Shown: piece by piece, positions 46,230-58,400 of the stretch | Position numbering within the stretch: position 1 is the first letter of the stretch | Layout: every line of letters starts with the position of its first letter | From: Balneola vulgaris DSM 17893 | Lineage (GTDB): Bacteria > Bacteroidota > Rhodothermia > Balneolales > Balneolaceae | Assembly: GCF_000375465.1 (NCBI RefSeq) | Contig: NZ_AQXH01000001.1 | Span: 496,130 to 560,129, forward strand | Length of the DNA: 64,000 nucleotides | Direction of reading: 5' to 3' | Position numbers and translations under genes: made by a program | Notes under the pieces: model-generated | Databases searched by the model: none | What the model saw: only the letters and a program-made list of their open reading frames with translations | What the model was told of the DNA's origin: nothing

Positions 46230-46775
46230 TTACATTCCTAAGAGTTCATTGAACGATGAGTCGTTCATAAGCACTCTCCAGTACCGGGCATTTTTTCCAA
46301 TGGAGTTTTTCAAAATATCATGCACTTCTGATTTTGAAATCTGAGCTTCGGCAAAAGCGACATAGCTCGTTCCTTTTTTAAGGGCTATAGAGTTTGATAT
46401 AGTTGCCTCGTCTTGTACACGATAGTGCGCATTTCGTAGAGCTACGATAAAACCTTTCGTATCAGCGGTGGAAGACCCGTTTTTTACAAGGGCTTTTCTA
46501 ACCGCTTCCAATTCTTTAGCAATATTACTTTCTAACCTTACTTTGGCTTGTGAATTAGCTCTAGTTAAAGCCATGGTTGAATCAGTGCTTACGCCTTCGC
46601 TTACAGCTAAGAAGCTGGTGCTATCTGTTGCAAAACCATCGTTGTTGTACCAAGCGGGATAAATAGAAGTGTCCGCTTGGTTTTTAGTGCTAGTAGTAGA
46701 AGTAACTTTAGCTCCTGTACAAGCTAGTGTAAAAGAAAAGGCACCGATGAGTGCCCATAGTGAGATTTTTTTCAT
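46230..46775 (-). CDS. LPP20-like lipoprotein
   Basis: A 181-aa lipoprotein: signal peptide with lipobox TLAC (Cys19), then a small mixed alpha-beta domain with LTRANSQAKVRLESNIAKELE and FAEAQISKSEVHDIL, resembling the LPP20 family of outer-membrane lipoproteins of unknown role. It overlaps the htrA-like gene by 4 nt and is the last gene of the operon that begins with the OmpA-family protein. A terminator follows. Confidence 0.75.
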   Translation of the reverse strand: MKKISLWALIGAFSFTLACTGAKVTSTTSTKNQADTSIYPAWYNNDGFATDSTSFLAVSEGVSTDSTMALTRANSQAKVRLESNIAKELEAVRKALVKNGSSTADTKGFIVALRNAHYRVQDEATISNSIALKKGTSYVAFAEAQISKSEVHDILKNSIGKNARYWRVLMNDSSFNELLGM

Positions 46776-48286
46776 TCGTCCTTTTTCAGTTCGATAAACC
46801 CTATTGCATTATCTTCGTTTATCACTTCTAGGGTTACCTTTCCATTGTCATTTAAATTATTGGTAATAAGTTCTTTCAAACTATCGAGATCTTCAACTTG
46901 AACTTCATCAATCGATACAATTTCTACATCTTTTTTAAGCCCTCTATTCCAAGCTTCAGAATATTTATAAACCTTTGAAACTATAAGCTTTTGGGTATCG
47001 GGTTCATCTGGATTTGGAATTGCTACTACCCGAAAGCCATTATCAAATTCATGAAAGTCTACATCTAGCCTAAAATTCTGTGCGTCATCGTTATTTTCAG
47101 GGATAATTTGTTCACCAATTAAGTCATCAATTCCGGGCTGTTCCAGCACTTTAAGTAAAATCGTTTTTGTACTTACGTTGCCATCTCTCCAAATGGTTAG
47201 GTCTACTTCATCGCCAGGACTTACAATCGCTATTTTTTCTTGAAGCTGGTTGGATTCATTTACTTCAAAGTTGTTCACTTTTAGAATTACATCCCCTTCA
47301 CGTAAGCCCCCTTCATAGGCGGCACCATTTTCTGTGATAGCAACGATTTCCACCCCTCGAACTTGTTCTAAGCCAATTTGAATAGCTCGTTCGTAATCAA
47401 CGGCCGTAATACTTACGCCAAGCAATGCACGTCGCACTTCGCCGAATTCCATGAGATCGGTAGCCACTTTCATCGCTAAATTAATAGGAACAGCAAACCC
47501 ATACCCTTGGTAACTCCCACTTTGAGAGGCTATGGCCGTATTGATACCGATTAACTGTCCACTGGTATTTACGAGGGCTCCCCCACTGTTTCCTTTGTTA
47601 ATGGCTGCATCTGTTTGGATGAAGCTCTCAATTCTAAAATTATCATCAATGATCTGAACATCTCGACTAAGCGCACTCACAATACCGGCTGTTACGGTAG
47701 ATCGTAATCTAAATGGGTTTCCTATGGCAAGCACCCATTCGCCTACATCAACGGTTTCTGAATTACCAACAGTGATAGCTTCGAAATTTTCGCCATTAAT
47801 TTTAATCACGGCTAAATCTGTACTTGGATCTAGACCCACAATTTTAGCAGGGTATTCTCTTTTATCGTTTAGTACTACTTTAATGCCTTGCTCAACCGCG
47901 TCTTCAACTACATGATTATTCGTTAAGATATAGCCGTCTTTGGTAATCATTACCCCAGAGCCCACCGTTCGAGCCCTTCTTGGCATAACCCTATCCCAAA
48001 AGCTATTGGCTTCACTATTCGAGCCACCAACAGGTACCAAAGTTTCAATGTATACAACCGATGGGGTTACTTTTTCAGCAATGGTTTTAAAAACAAAACG
48101 AGTATCAATGGCGGCTAGGTCTTCGTCTTCAAAGAGAGGCTCTTCACTTTTACTAATTTCTGTATACCGAACTTCAGCTAGAGGTGCGAGTTCTTCATTC
48201 ATGGTATACAAGGCTAAAATTGTACCAATGGATACACCAATAAGAATGAGTAATAAGCCTGTTAAGAAGCGATTTCTAGAGTTCAT
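46772..48286 (-). CDS. DegP/DegQ-type periplasmic serine protease with PDZ domains
   Basis: An S1C-family quality-control protease in the periplasm. An N-terminal anchor or signal helix (residues 7-27) is followed by the trypsin-like domain with the triad His125 (LTNNHVVEDA), Asp157 (STDLAVIKI) and Ser234 (KGNSGGALV). PDZ1 is at about 275-365 (LLGVSITAVDYERAIQIG) and a second, shorter PDZ follows at about 390-500. The 504-aa length fits DegP/DegQ. It starts 1 nt after recO and lies downstream of two very large surface proteins, whose export would load such a protease. Confidence 0.94.
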   Translation of the reverse strand: MNSRNRFLTGLLLILIGVSIGTILALYTMNEELAPLAEVRYTEISKSEEPLFEDEDLAAIDTRFVFKTIAEKVTPSVVYIETLVPVGGSNSEANSFWDRVMPRRARTVGSGVMITKDGYILTNNHVVEDAVEQGIKVVLNDKREYPAKIVGLDPSTDLAVIKINGENFEAITVGNSETVDVGEWVLAIGNPFRLRSTVTAGIVSALSRDVQIIDDNFRIESFIQTDAAINKGNSGGALVNTSGQLIGINTAIASQSGSYQGYGFAVPINLAMKVATDLMEFGEVRRALLGVSITAVDYERAIQIGLEQVRGVEIVAITENGAAYEGGLREGDVILKVNNFEVNESNQLQEKIAIVSPGDEVDLTIWRDGNVSTKTILLKVLEQPGIDDLIGEQIIPENNDDAQNFRLDVDFHEFDNGFRVVAIPNPDEPDTQKLIVSKVYKYSEAWNRGLKKDVEIVSIDEVQVEDLDSLKELITNNLNDNGKVTLEVINEDNAIGFIELKKDE

Positions 48287-48287
48287 A

Positions 48288-49025
48288 TCATGTTACCTTC
48301 ATCATCTGTTCGAATATTGTATCAGAGCGCCGTTCTTTATAACCGTCTAAATGGTACTTAAAGTATACGTCTAAATGATTTATAAGCTTTTTAAGTTCAA
48401 GATTCTGCAAACCAAGCTTAAAAACTTCACTGTTCCTTGCATTCAATACTAAGGTCACAAACTTGGATTGAAGGTTTGTAAGCTTATAGGATAGTTCAGA
48501 GTCGGGTTGATGTGCAATGCTTCCACTACTGATATTTAAATAAACAGTTTCGTTTTCTTGAGTGGTATCATCAATTAAACCGAAGCCAATAATTTGGCTA
48601 AGCCGTAATTGAACATAAGCGAATATAGATGGATGAACGAACTCACTATCCCCTAACCATTTAATAAAGCTTTCAGCAAAAGAAAATACTTCGAGATTTT
48701 CTTCATTTTCATGGGTGAGTTGGGCGATTAGCTCGAGCGTTGCATATAAAATTGAAGCTCGTTCGAAATCTTTGCGGAAGTTTAAAGACTGATACCCTAT
48801 AGAAGCCTCTTTGATGGTTTGGATGTTTCGGGAAGGCTTGTAGTAATAGGTAACATCGATAATGTTACCTACTTCTATACATCCTGCTAGTTTATTTTTG
48901 GGCTTTTTTACGCCTCTTGCCATCAATGCTACTTTGCCATTTTTTTCACAAAGTACTGTGATAATCTTGCTCGATTCTTGATAATCGATGCTGCGGAGCA
49001 ATATGGTTTTAGAAGAAGTGATCAT
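48288..49025 (-). CDS. recO: DNA repair protein RecO
   Basis: RecO, with RecF and RecR, loads RecA onto gapped DNA. The 245-aa protein starts with the OB-fold domain (KTILLRSIDYQESSKIITVLCEKNGKVALMARGVKK) and ends in the helical domain. Cysteines of a zinc finger are not evident, as in many relatives. It sits between a single-domain regulator and the protease gene, an odd place for a repair gene and probably a lineage-specific order. Confidence 0.93.
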   Translation of the reverse strand: MITSSKTILLRSIDYQESSKIITVLCEKNGKVALMARGVKKPKNKLAGCIEVGNIIDVTYYYKPSRNIQTIKEASIGYQSLNFRKDFERASILYATLELIAQLTHENEENLEVFSFAESFIKWLGDSEFVHPSIFAYVQLRLSQIIGFGLIDDTTQENETVYLNISSGSIAHQPDSELSYKLTNLQSKFVTLVLNARNSEVFKLGLQNLELKKLINHLDVYFKYHLDGYKERRSDTIFEQMMKVT

Positions 49026-49067
49026 GTCTTAAATCTACTTCTTCCACTACCTAAATGAAATTCAATT

Positions 49068-49463
49068 TTAAGCCGCTACGAAGTTCTTTAGTGTAGTGTT
49101 TATCACTGAAAAAAGTTCTTCCGGTTGTGCTGGTTTTCTAATTAATGCATCGCTTCCCATATCATTCGCTTTCGAAATCATAGACTCTGATTGAGTTGAT
49201 GAAATGTATAGAAATGGGATTTTAGCTTCAGGGAATTTGAGTTTTATTTCTTCGAATAACTCAAAGCCATCCATTCCTGGCATCTGGATATCTGATAAAA
49301 TGATATTTGGCTGTACGAAACTAAGCATCTCTAGGGCTTTAATTCCGTTTTCAAATAACATTACAGTGAATCCTCTCTGTTCTAATATTCGACCGATTAA
49401 TATCCGGTATGCATGGTTGTCTTCCACGACAAAAACCAGCGGCTGTTTCTTCTCTTTACTCAT
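49068..49463 (-). CDS. Single-domain response regulator (CheY-like)
   Basis: A 131-aa receiver without output domain. Conserved sites are Glu14/Asp15 in VVEDN, Asp58 in ILSDIQMPGMDG, Ser88/Ser89 in YISST and Lys110 in LIRKPAQP. It begins 10 nt after the giant surface-protein gene and 42 nt before recO, so it is made with the surface locus. It may modulate export or motility through protein contact; its kinase is not obvious, although three kinases lie within 13 kb. Confidence 0.9.
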   Translation of the reverse strand: MSKEKKQPLVFVVEDNHAYRILIGRILEQRGFTVMLFENGIKALEMLSFVQPNIILSDIQMPGMDGFELFEEIKLKFPEAKIPFLYISSTQSESMISKANDMGSDALIRKPAQPEELFSVINTTLKNFVAA

Positions 49464-49473
49464 TGGGTGTACC

Positions 49474-52400
49474 TTAATTATCTATTTTTACGGTATAGGA
49501 AACTTGCCCTGTTGCACCAGGTGCTAGAGTTCCTCCGAATGTCCATTTAACGCCACCAGAGCTACCAACTGCTGGGGCTGTGATTGTACATGAAGTCAAA
49601 TTGTTGGGAAGTGTTCCACAACTACCTGAATTATATGTAGTGTATATAGGGGTGTTATCAATAATTTCGAGTGAGCTTAGTGGCTCATCACCGTTATTTT
49701 GGTAACTGATTGTATAGGTCAATATTTCACCTGGCAATGCCGAGGTTTTATCAACCGATTTTACAATTACGAGTCCGGCTTCTTGATCGTTAATTACAAC
49801 GATGTCAGAGCGTGTTAACGTCTGCGATATTTGTGGAGACGTTCCAGATAACACAAAGTCTGCGGTGATAGTAGTTGTACTAGTAGCACCATTATTCACC
49901 CCTTGTGGTGCCGTTACTTTCAGAACTACACACACTGTTTCGTTGGCTACAACGCTTACAGCATTGGTTCCATCTAGTACGGGTTCACCGCTATCAATTG
50001 CACCATTACAGTTTGTATCTCTATACAATACAATTGGCCAGTTTGAACCTGTTGGATTATTCACTGATGAAGTAGAGAATGTAACATCACCGGCTGTTTT
50101 AGCATTGAATGTATGCGTAAACAGAGCAATAGAGCCTGGCTGAATATTTTGGTTACCGTCTGTTAAGAAACTACTTAATTGAACATCACCAAAGTTCACT
50201 CCTGTATATTCTTGAGCTACGGTATTCGTAAAAGTGGTTACATCGGTATTGATGTCGTAGCTACCGCCTGTAGTTCCTGCAGTACCTCCGGTTGATACGT
50301 GCGACGTACCATTCGTTTCTTGAATCTTAACGGTTCCACCTGAACCTACAACTGAGCGTGGAATCCATAAGGTATAACGTCCTTCGGCATTTGAAGTAGT
50401 TTGCTCGATGAGAGCATCTGCACCTGTTAATGCTTTTACAGTTTTTCCTTGAATTCCTACTTCGCCGCCATTGAGGATACCATCATTTGCCGTTCCACCA
50501 CCAATGCCGTTATCGTTAAACACACGCCCTTCCACTTTCGAACCTTCGAAATCACCGAAGTTCTGCTGTACTGGAAGGTTGTTAACCGTAACCGTTCTTA
50601 AGTTTGGAGTAGTAGAAATAAAGTTATCTGGATCGTTTTCAGCAGGTGTACACACATCAGGGGTAGGTACACTTTGGCCAAACGACTCGATTAAGTCGTA
50701 CGAACCATTTAATACGTTTGTGAATTGATAGAAACCATTAGCATCCGTCAATACACTCTTACAGTTGTTAAGCTGACGATTGTATAGCACAACAGTCACA
50801 TTTTCTAATCCACTCTCGCTGTTGTCGCGGTTTGTATTATGGTTCGTATCATGGAATACATAACCACTTACTGAAACACCCGTTGGCACCACTCGCTGGT
50901 TTGAAGAAAATTCTGAAGTGTTATTCCCTGAATCGTAAGCAATAGCGGTGATACGGTCGTTCACAGCAATTGAAGCCCCTGATACTGTAAAGCTTTCGCT
51001 AAACGAACCATCTGAAGCTGTAGTAATCGTACCAATTAAGGTTTGTCCTTCACCATGAGGTCTAGACAGTGTTCCACCCACCTCAATTAAACCATCGTTA
51101 TTTCCATCATCTGCAGCTTTATATACTTCAATAGTATAAGTGCCTGAAACTCTGTTCGAATTTGTACCCATGTAACCTTCAACGGTTAGCTGACTTCCAC
51201 TCACTGTAGCTAGTGTAAATACTGGGTAATCTAGGCCTTTATTAGGCTGAACCGTTGGGTCTTGAGTTACTCCATCATTAGGTGTTACCCCATCGGCAGC
51301 ACCGGTTCCTGTAGTCACAACATCTATACCTAAACCGAAGTTGTTAGAGAAACTGTTTTTTGAAATCAGAATTCCTTGCTGAGGTTGTGCATCTGGGAAG
51401 CTTAATTTCACACCTGCACCTTTATAAGGAGTACCACTATAGTTGGTACCGTTACCTGTAATAATATTCTTTTCAATGATAGAGTTTGATACTCTGTTCA
51501 GTACACTGATACCCGCTACTTTTTGATCGCGAATGGTGTTATTTCTAATAGTGATTCCTGAAACAACTGTACCTGTACTATTGCCAACTTCGATACCACT
51601 ACCACCATACACTTCATTCGAGCTAGCGAACCCATTTTCATGGAAGAGGTTACGGTTAATCATCCATGTACCCACTACTTCCATACCATCAGCGTTAGCT
51701 ACACCCGTTGCTGTTTGGTACACCTCATTTTGAGTGAATTGCATGTTAGCATTCGCATTGGTGGAACTAACACCTGAGCCGGTTGTATAGGCAATATAAT
51801 TTCGTTGTAGTAGTGCTGAAGTATTTCCTGAGCCAGATAATACAAGACCTGCTTCTGAACGATTTGCACCGCCCGGATTGGTTCCATCAGCACGAGCTCC
51901 TAAGAAGTTACGTTCAATAGTACCACTATTGGTATTCACTAGATCTATGGATCTACTTCCATTATAGAATGCCATGTTTCTAACAATGATAGATCCACTA
52001 CTGTTTATACTAAATGCGGTGTTACCAACATCATTTAGGTTTACTTCTAATTCTTTTCGATCGAATACATTCAGTGATTGCTGATCGGTTCCAACTTGTC
52101 CACCAAAGCCAACAGTACCACTGTTCGTATCTATAACTGAAGTTGGGGCATTGAGGTCGTATGCCGTACCATTTACCGTTGTTAATGCATCTGTTAATTG
52201 AGGAAGAGCAGAGTTAAGGGTTACCGTCCACCACGAGCCCCCACTACCACTTGCATTGGTTGGTACAGCAGGCACAAAACGCATCGCATTTGAACCTGAG
52301 ATTGCATTCGCATTTTGAATGAACTGGCGTAATGAACCTTGAGCTGTTCTTGCAGCTGTTCCATCATCGTCAGTATCACGAGTATCCGTTACAACATTGA

Positions 52401-55400
52401 AGCTGAATCCAAAATCAAGATCGGTAATATTAGCACCTGCCATCGTGAACTTAGCCACGTGTTCCGCATTTGCTAAATCGCTAGGAACTGGATTAGTTGA
52501 AATGTTATCAGAAACACCTCCTCTACGTCCACCGAAACAATTGCCTGCAGAAGCTTTAGTGGTACTTGAACCAGCCCCGTCGGAACAGAGCGCACCCGCT
52601 GGAGCATAAGTCTGTTCAGCCCATGTAGTACCATTACTTAGTCCGCCAGTTTTTGAATCAACTACTACCCAATAGTCTCCATCGGCACCAATATTAAAAT
52701 CAAATTTACCAGTGGTTGATGTTGAATCACTTCCGATATAGGTATCATCAACCCCATCGGCCACACCATCACCACCGTCTTTGAATAAATGAACTTCAAC
52801 ATCTTTAAGTGCTTGTTGATCGCCAGCCGCATCCCCGAAATTGGTGTCGCCATCAGTAATACCATTACCTAAGCGGTCTCTAAATACAATACCATCCACT
52901 TGATTGCTGAGTGTTAGTGTAACACTACTAGTGTCGTTGGCTTGATTCGGATCAACTTGGTTGAATCCTAATACATAGGCAGTATTCACGAGTGAATCGG
53001 CTGAAACTCCTGCATCTAGAGTAGCTTCAATATCAAGCTGTGCAGAAGCACCATTTGCGATGGTTCCAACACTCCAAATACCGTTAATCTGATTGTAAGC
53101 ACCTTGTGTTGGATTCGCCTGAACAAGGGTTAAACCAGTAGGAAGTTTTTCGTAAACGTCAATTTCAGTCGCTCTTTCAGGACCATTATTCGTCACATCA
53201 ATGGTGAAATTAACGGTCTCGTTTTCTAATAAATTTTGTTTGTCGGCAGTTTTGGTTACCGCAAGGTCAGCATCACGTGTAGTAACAACCGGGTTTGTAA
53301 ACTCTTCATTGTTACACTGTACGAAGTCGATATCTACCAAACGGGAAGCTTGTAAGTTACCTGTGGTGAAAGAACCCGTTCTAATTTCAAATACAGATGA
53401 GTACTTATAAGAGATATAAGCAATATGGTCGATATCAAATGAACCATTACCACCTGCCGCTACCGATGACTCGAAGCGTTGGAATTCACCTACTGTCGAT
53501 TCCGTCAGGTTGTTACCAGACTGAACGGTATTAGATGAGTTTTGAGCAAAACTTAAGTAATCGCGTACGCTCTGCGTTTGATTCGCCCCACCATCGATAT
53601 CAAGTGCAGTTAATGCAAATGTTTGTTTAACCGGATTAAAAGTACCTGATTCAACAAAGGTAATTTGCCACTCTACATATCCACCATTGGAAGTTGAAGT
53701 ATAGAATGGGCTAAAGTTTTGTGTTCTGTTAGCACTACCGTCGGCATCAATCTGATCGATAACCGCATTCACTAACGACTTCACCTTAACTAAGGCATCC
53801 AGTCCTGGGCCTACATTACTAAATCGATATACGGCATTAAGTTGTCGGTCCACCCCTTCCTCGAGGCTAGGGTTGGTAAAGTTATACAATGGGGGCTCGT
53901 TACAACCGCCACCAAAGCCTTGTACTACAAAAGTAGCCGTTGAGCTATTGTTATTAGAATTTCCATCTCTACCGTTAACCGCTGTTAATGTAGCAGTGTT
54001 ATTCACCGTATTATTGGCAGTAGCAGTTACTGTAGCATTAATAGTAGCTGTAGCTGTTTGAAGCCCTGTTAAGGTTCCAACATTCCATGTGTTACCATTG
54101 AAAGTACCTTGGCTAACAGTAATGTTATTGACTAATACACCACCTGGAAAGTTATCAGTAACTTCAACTCCACCAACCGCATTATTTTGCTTATTTGAAA
54201 CTTCAATGGTGTACGTAATATTTCCACTAGTTTGTGGGTTGTTGTTATTAACAGTCTTCACTACACCCACATCTACCACATTTTCAGATGTAGGGTTTGT
54301 AAAGTTATTTTTAATACACGCATCAAAGTTAAAAGAGAATAATCGTTGAGCAGCCCCACCTGTAGCTCCATTTGTAGGATCTTTCAACCCTGCTCTTAAT
54401 CTAAACTTAGGCTCGTTTTTATAGGTAGTATATGCCGCATTCTCAGTAGCATTTGGATCAATACCATTTACAACTGCCGATGTTGCCGCTTCAAAGGTGG
54501 TATAAATACCTTCAGTACCAACCAATAAGTTCGTAGCTGTTTCAATTGTAAATGAACTAAGTCGCTGGAATCCTACAAATTCACGGGTGTCTTGGTTATC
54601 ACCATCAACATCAACTCCAGTTGAAGTAAAAGTTAAGTAGCGTTCGGTTGAAGTTCCTGCTTCATAAAAACGAATTTCAAAATCGATGTATGCTTCCGCT
54701 AATGTTTTATCAACCGCTTCAATTTGAGGCTGGAAGTTTTGAGCTGTTCCTGTTGTTGCTTGATCGAAGTTTACAAGGGATGCATTGTTATTCGTAATAA
54801 TTTCTATTTCGGCATCCACGCCTGTTGTTACATTGGTGTATCTATAAATAGCCCCTACTTGACCCGCAGATCCACTTTGCAAGGTAAAGGTTGAGAAGTC
54901 TAAGGTTGGAATATCCAAACAATTAGCTGGTATGGTAGCTTCAATAATATCTACACTTGCCGATGAAGTATTGTTCGCCGAATTGTTGTCTGTTTGATCT
55001 TGACTGTTTAAATCGGCTGTATTTACAATAGTTGAATTTTTTGTGTTTGCAGCTGCACGTGCTACAATGGTAAGCGTCTCTTGTTCGCCGACACCTAATA
55101 CGCCAATGTCCCAAATTCCAGAGGAAGTGACATATACACCTTTGGTTGTAGTGGCAGATTCAAAATCTAAACCAGTTGGTAACTGATCTACAACTTTTAA
55201 ACTGGTAGATGGTTTTGGACCATTGTTTGTAACTACAACGGTATACGTAATTAACTCCCCTTCTAAAGCCTGAGACTTATTCGCGGTCTTAGTGATAGCG
55301 ATGTCGGCTTCTTCCGGAACAACGGTAATACTTGCCGTTGCTGAGTTATTCGTTAAATCTGGATCACTTTCATTCAGTGATGTTATTTCAGCATTATTGT

Positions 55401-58400
55401 CAATGCTGTTACCCAAGGTATTCTCATCTACTGTAGCTGTAATTGTTAAGGTAACCGTAGTTGCACTTCCTTGAGCTAAGGTACCAATGTTCCATACCCC
55501 TGTTGATACATTGTACGAACCTTGAGTTTCAGAATGACTTGAATAAGTTACTCCAGCTGGTAACTGATCGGTTACTTTAACCCCACTTGCCATGAAGGTG
55601 CCAGGGTTTGTAACAGATAAGGTATAAACGATTTCTTCACCTTCAGTAGGTGTAGAGTTGTTAACTGTTTTTGTAAGGTCAAGATCTGGGGTAGCAGGCT
55701 CATCAATCGTAATTTTGTAATCTTCCACTTCACCATCAATGGCAAACCCATAAGGAGTTGACACTGAACTCGCATTGGTAGCAATTCTAAATCGTGCATA
55801 AGTATCACCTGCGCTAAGCCCTGAAAGTCCTGACCAACGAAGTGTTGCAGAACCTCCACTAGCTACAGCGGAAGTATATTCTGAGGCATCGAAGAACCCG
55901 TTTTGGTTAAAGTCGATCCATGCCCCTACTCGAGCACCTGTAGTTGCCGAAATGGTAACTGTATATTCTTGATCACTAGCTCTTAATAATGGGAAGCTTG
56001 AAATACCAGACTCATCATCTCCACCATCAATAGCCGCTGTTTCTGTGTCATCGCCATCTGCATTAGCACCTGGAGCACCGTTCCCGTCGCCATCAACGCC
56101 AGTACCAAAGTAAACTGTACCTGCACCTGTGTTTGTTAATAAATGGAATGCAGGAGAGGCTGTTCGAGAACTATAAGTAGTTCTATAAGTATTTGGAGCA
56201 TCACCGTAGTCTGCTTTGATTGCAATCCCAACGTGAATGTTATCCGGTTGAGTAGCTACTTTGCGAACTTCAATTCTGCGAACATCCGTGCTAGTTACTC
56301 TAAACCAAATTGGATTTGATGAAGATGCACACTGTGAATTTCCTGAAACAGTAGGCTGAAGTTCTAAGGTAGTATTAGCATTGGTATAATTTAGGTTAAT
56401 GGAGTTTGTACATACCCCACCGTCGCCGCCTTGACCTGTGGTCCAACCATTCAGTGCTACTTTATTGTTACTGCCATCAAATGCTTCGATGGTATAAGTT
56501 GTAGCACCTGCATTAGGGCGTAATTTGTTTAAGCTAAATATGATGGCATCAGAAGGAACCCCTGCTGGTACATTAATATCAAAAGAAGTAGTGTTACCTG
56601 CATTTCCACTTGGGTTTGCTTGTGGACCGTTAAACTGATCGCCTGAAAAAGCTCCCGAACTCCATTCCTGAATAGCATTTGGAGAGAACGTAGTTTGTGA
56701 ACCTGAAGCTGCTGTAACCGAAGCAACCGTTAAGTCCCCAACTTTAGCATCCATACTCGTTCCGTTGTTGGCGCCATCAAAACAAGCCCAACTTGCATCT
56801 TGCCCATTAAAGATAGGGCATGGATCTGGGCCAAAGGCGCTAGAACCTATGGTGATATTGTTTACTGGAAGATCAACAAAATTTGTAGCGTTGTTACCTG
56901 CTTCATCACGAATAGCGTTCGTGCCTGAGGTATAAGATATAGTAACATTATCGCCGGGTTGTACAGGATTCGTTAAACCGATATTCACACGTACATTACT
57001 GATACTAACCGTAGAAACACCAACGGAAATACCATTTACTTTCACATCAAAATCACCCGCTACTGGTACCGACGTACCATCTAAAATTTCAGAGAAGTCA
57101 ACCAACATAGACGCTCCATCAACAACTGCACTTTCAAACGTAGGATTGGTTGCATCAGCTGTAGCATTCGCTTCGTCACTATTGGCACTTTCTGTTGAAC
57201 CACTGCTTGTTGAAGTAACGATGTAGTAGTAAGTGGTTCCATCATTGGTAGTGTTATCCGTAAATGTATAGCTCGCGCTTTCATTGTCGGTAACGGTACC
57301 TACTTGAGTATAAGGACCGCCTGGGCTTGTGGCTCTTTTAACCGTATATGAGGAGATAAAGCCTCCTGATCCAACATCATCAAACGAAACTTGAATCGCA
57401 CCTGCACTTATAGCAGTTGCAGTTACATCTGAAGGCGGATTAACCACTAAGATCGTTTCGTCTCTGAAATCCACTTCTGCGGTTTGTGGATTTTGAGCAT
57501 TGGTTAACTGAGTAGGATCATCAATGTTACCATTGGGATCTGCATAGGTCGGAGCTGTTGTTACATCTCCCCCATTTTCAGAAGCATCGGTGAAGCCATC
57601 GCCATCACTATCTGTATCTAGATAATCAGGGATCGTATCATCGTTTGCGTGTAGCTGGTCACTATTTACCGGAATAAAGAGGCCATTGTCGTTCACCCCT
57701 CTATTAGTAGCATTATTAACAAAAGTTGGTGCTGAATAAGTAGATGTAGCCTGCGCCTCTATGTTATCTGGCAGGCCATCGCCATCACTGTCTAAATCTA
57801 AAAAGTTTGGAATTGAATCGGCATCATCGGCAGATTCTGCAGGTGTAGTTCCTGTATTGGCTCCATTTGTAGCTTCGATATCATCTGATAAACCATCGCT
57901 ATCTGTATCATTAAATTGATTTCCATCAATAATACCGTTGTTATCAGGATCCAGTGTGGTGTAATCAGCACCACTTTCAAGAATATCACTTAAACCATCA
58001 TTATCACTGTCTAAGTCTAAACGATCAGGAACACCATCGCTGTCTGTATCTCCTGTCTCGTTTGTGTCTAAAATACCATCATTGTCATCATCAGGGTCAT
58101 TGTCGTCAATAACACCATCACTGTCTGAATCTGGGAAAAAGGTTGCATTGATAGATCCATCTGATTCATTCGATGTACCATTGGCACCGGCTGTAAAATT
58201 AGAACTCAGAGCTGATGCATCTACAAAGGATCCACCACCACCAGCACTACCATTGGCACCTGCACCCCCACCACCGGAGTAACCACCACCACCACCAGAG
58301 TAGTTTGATGATGCACCACCACCACCTGTAAATCCTTGTCCACCGCGTGAACCAGTACCACTACCAGCACCACCCGCAGCTATCGCTAATAACACATTAG

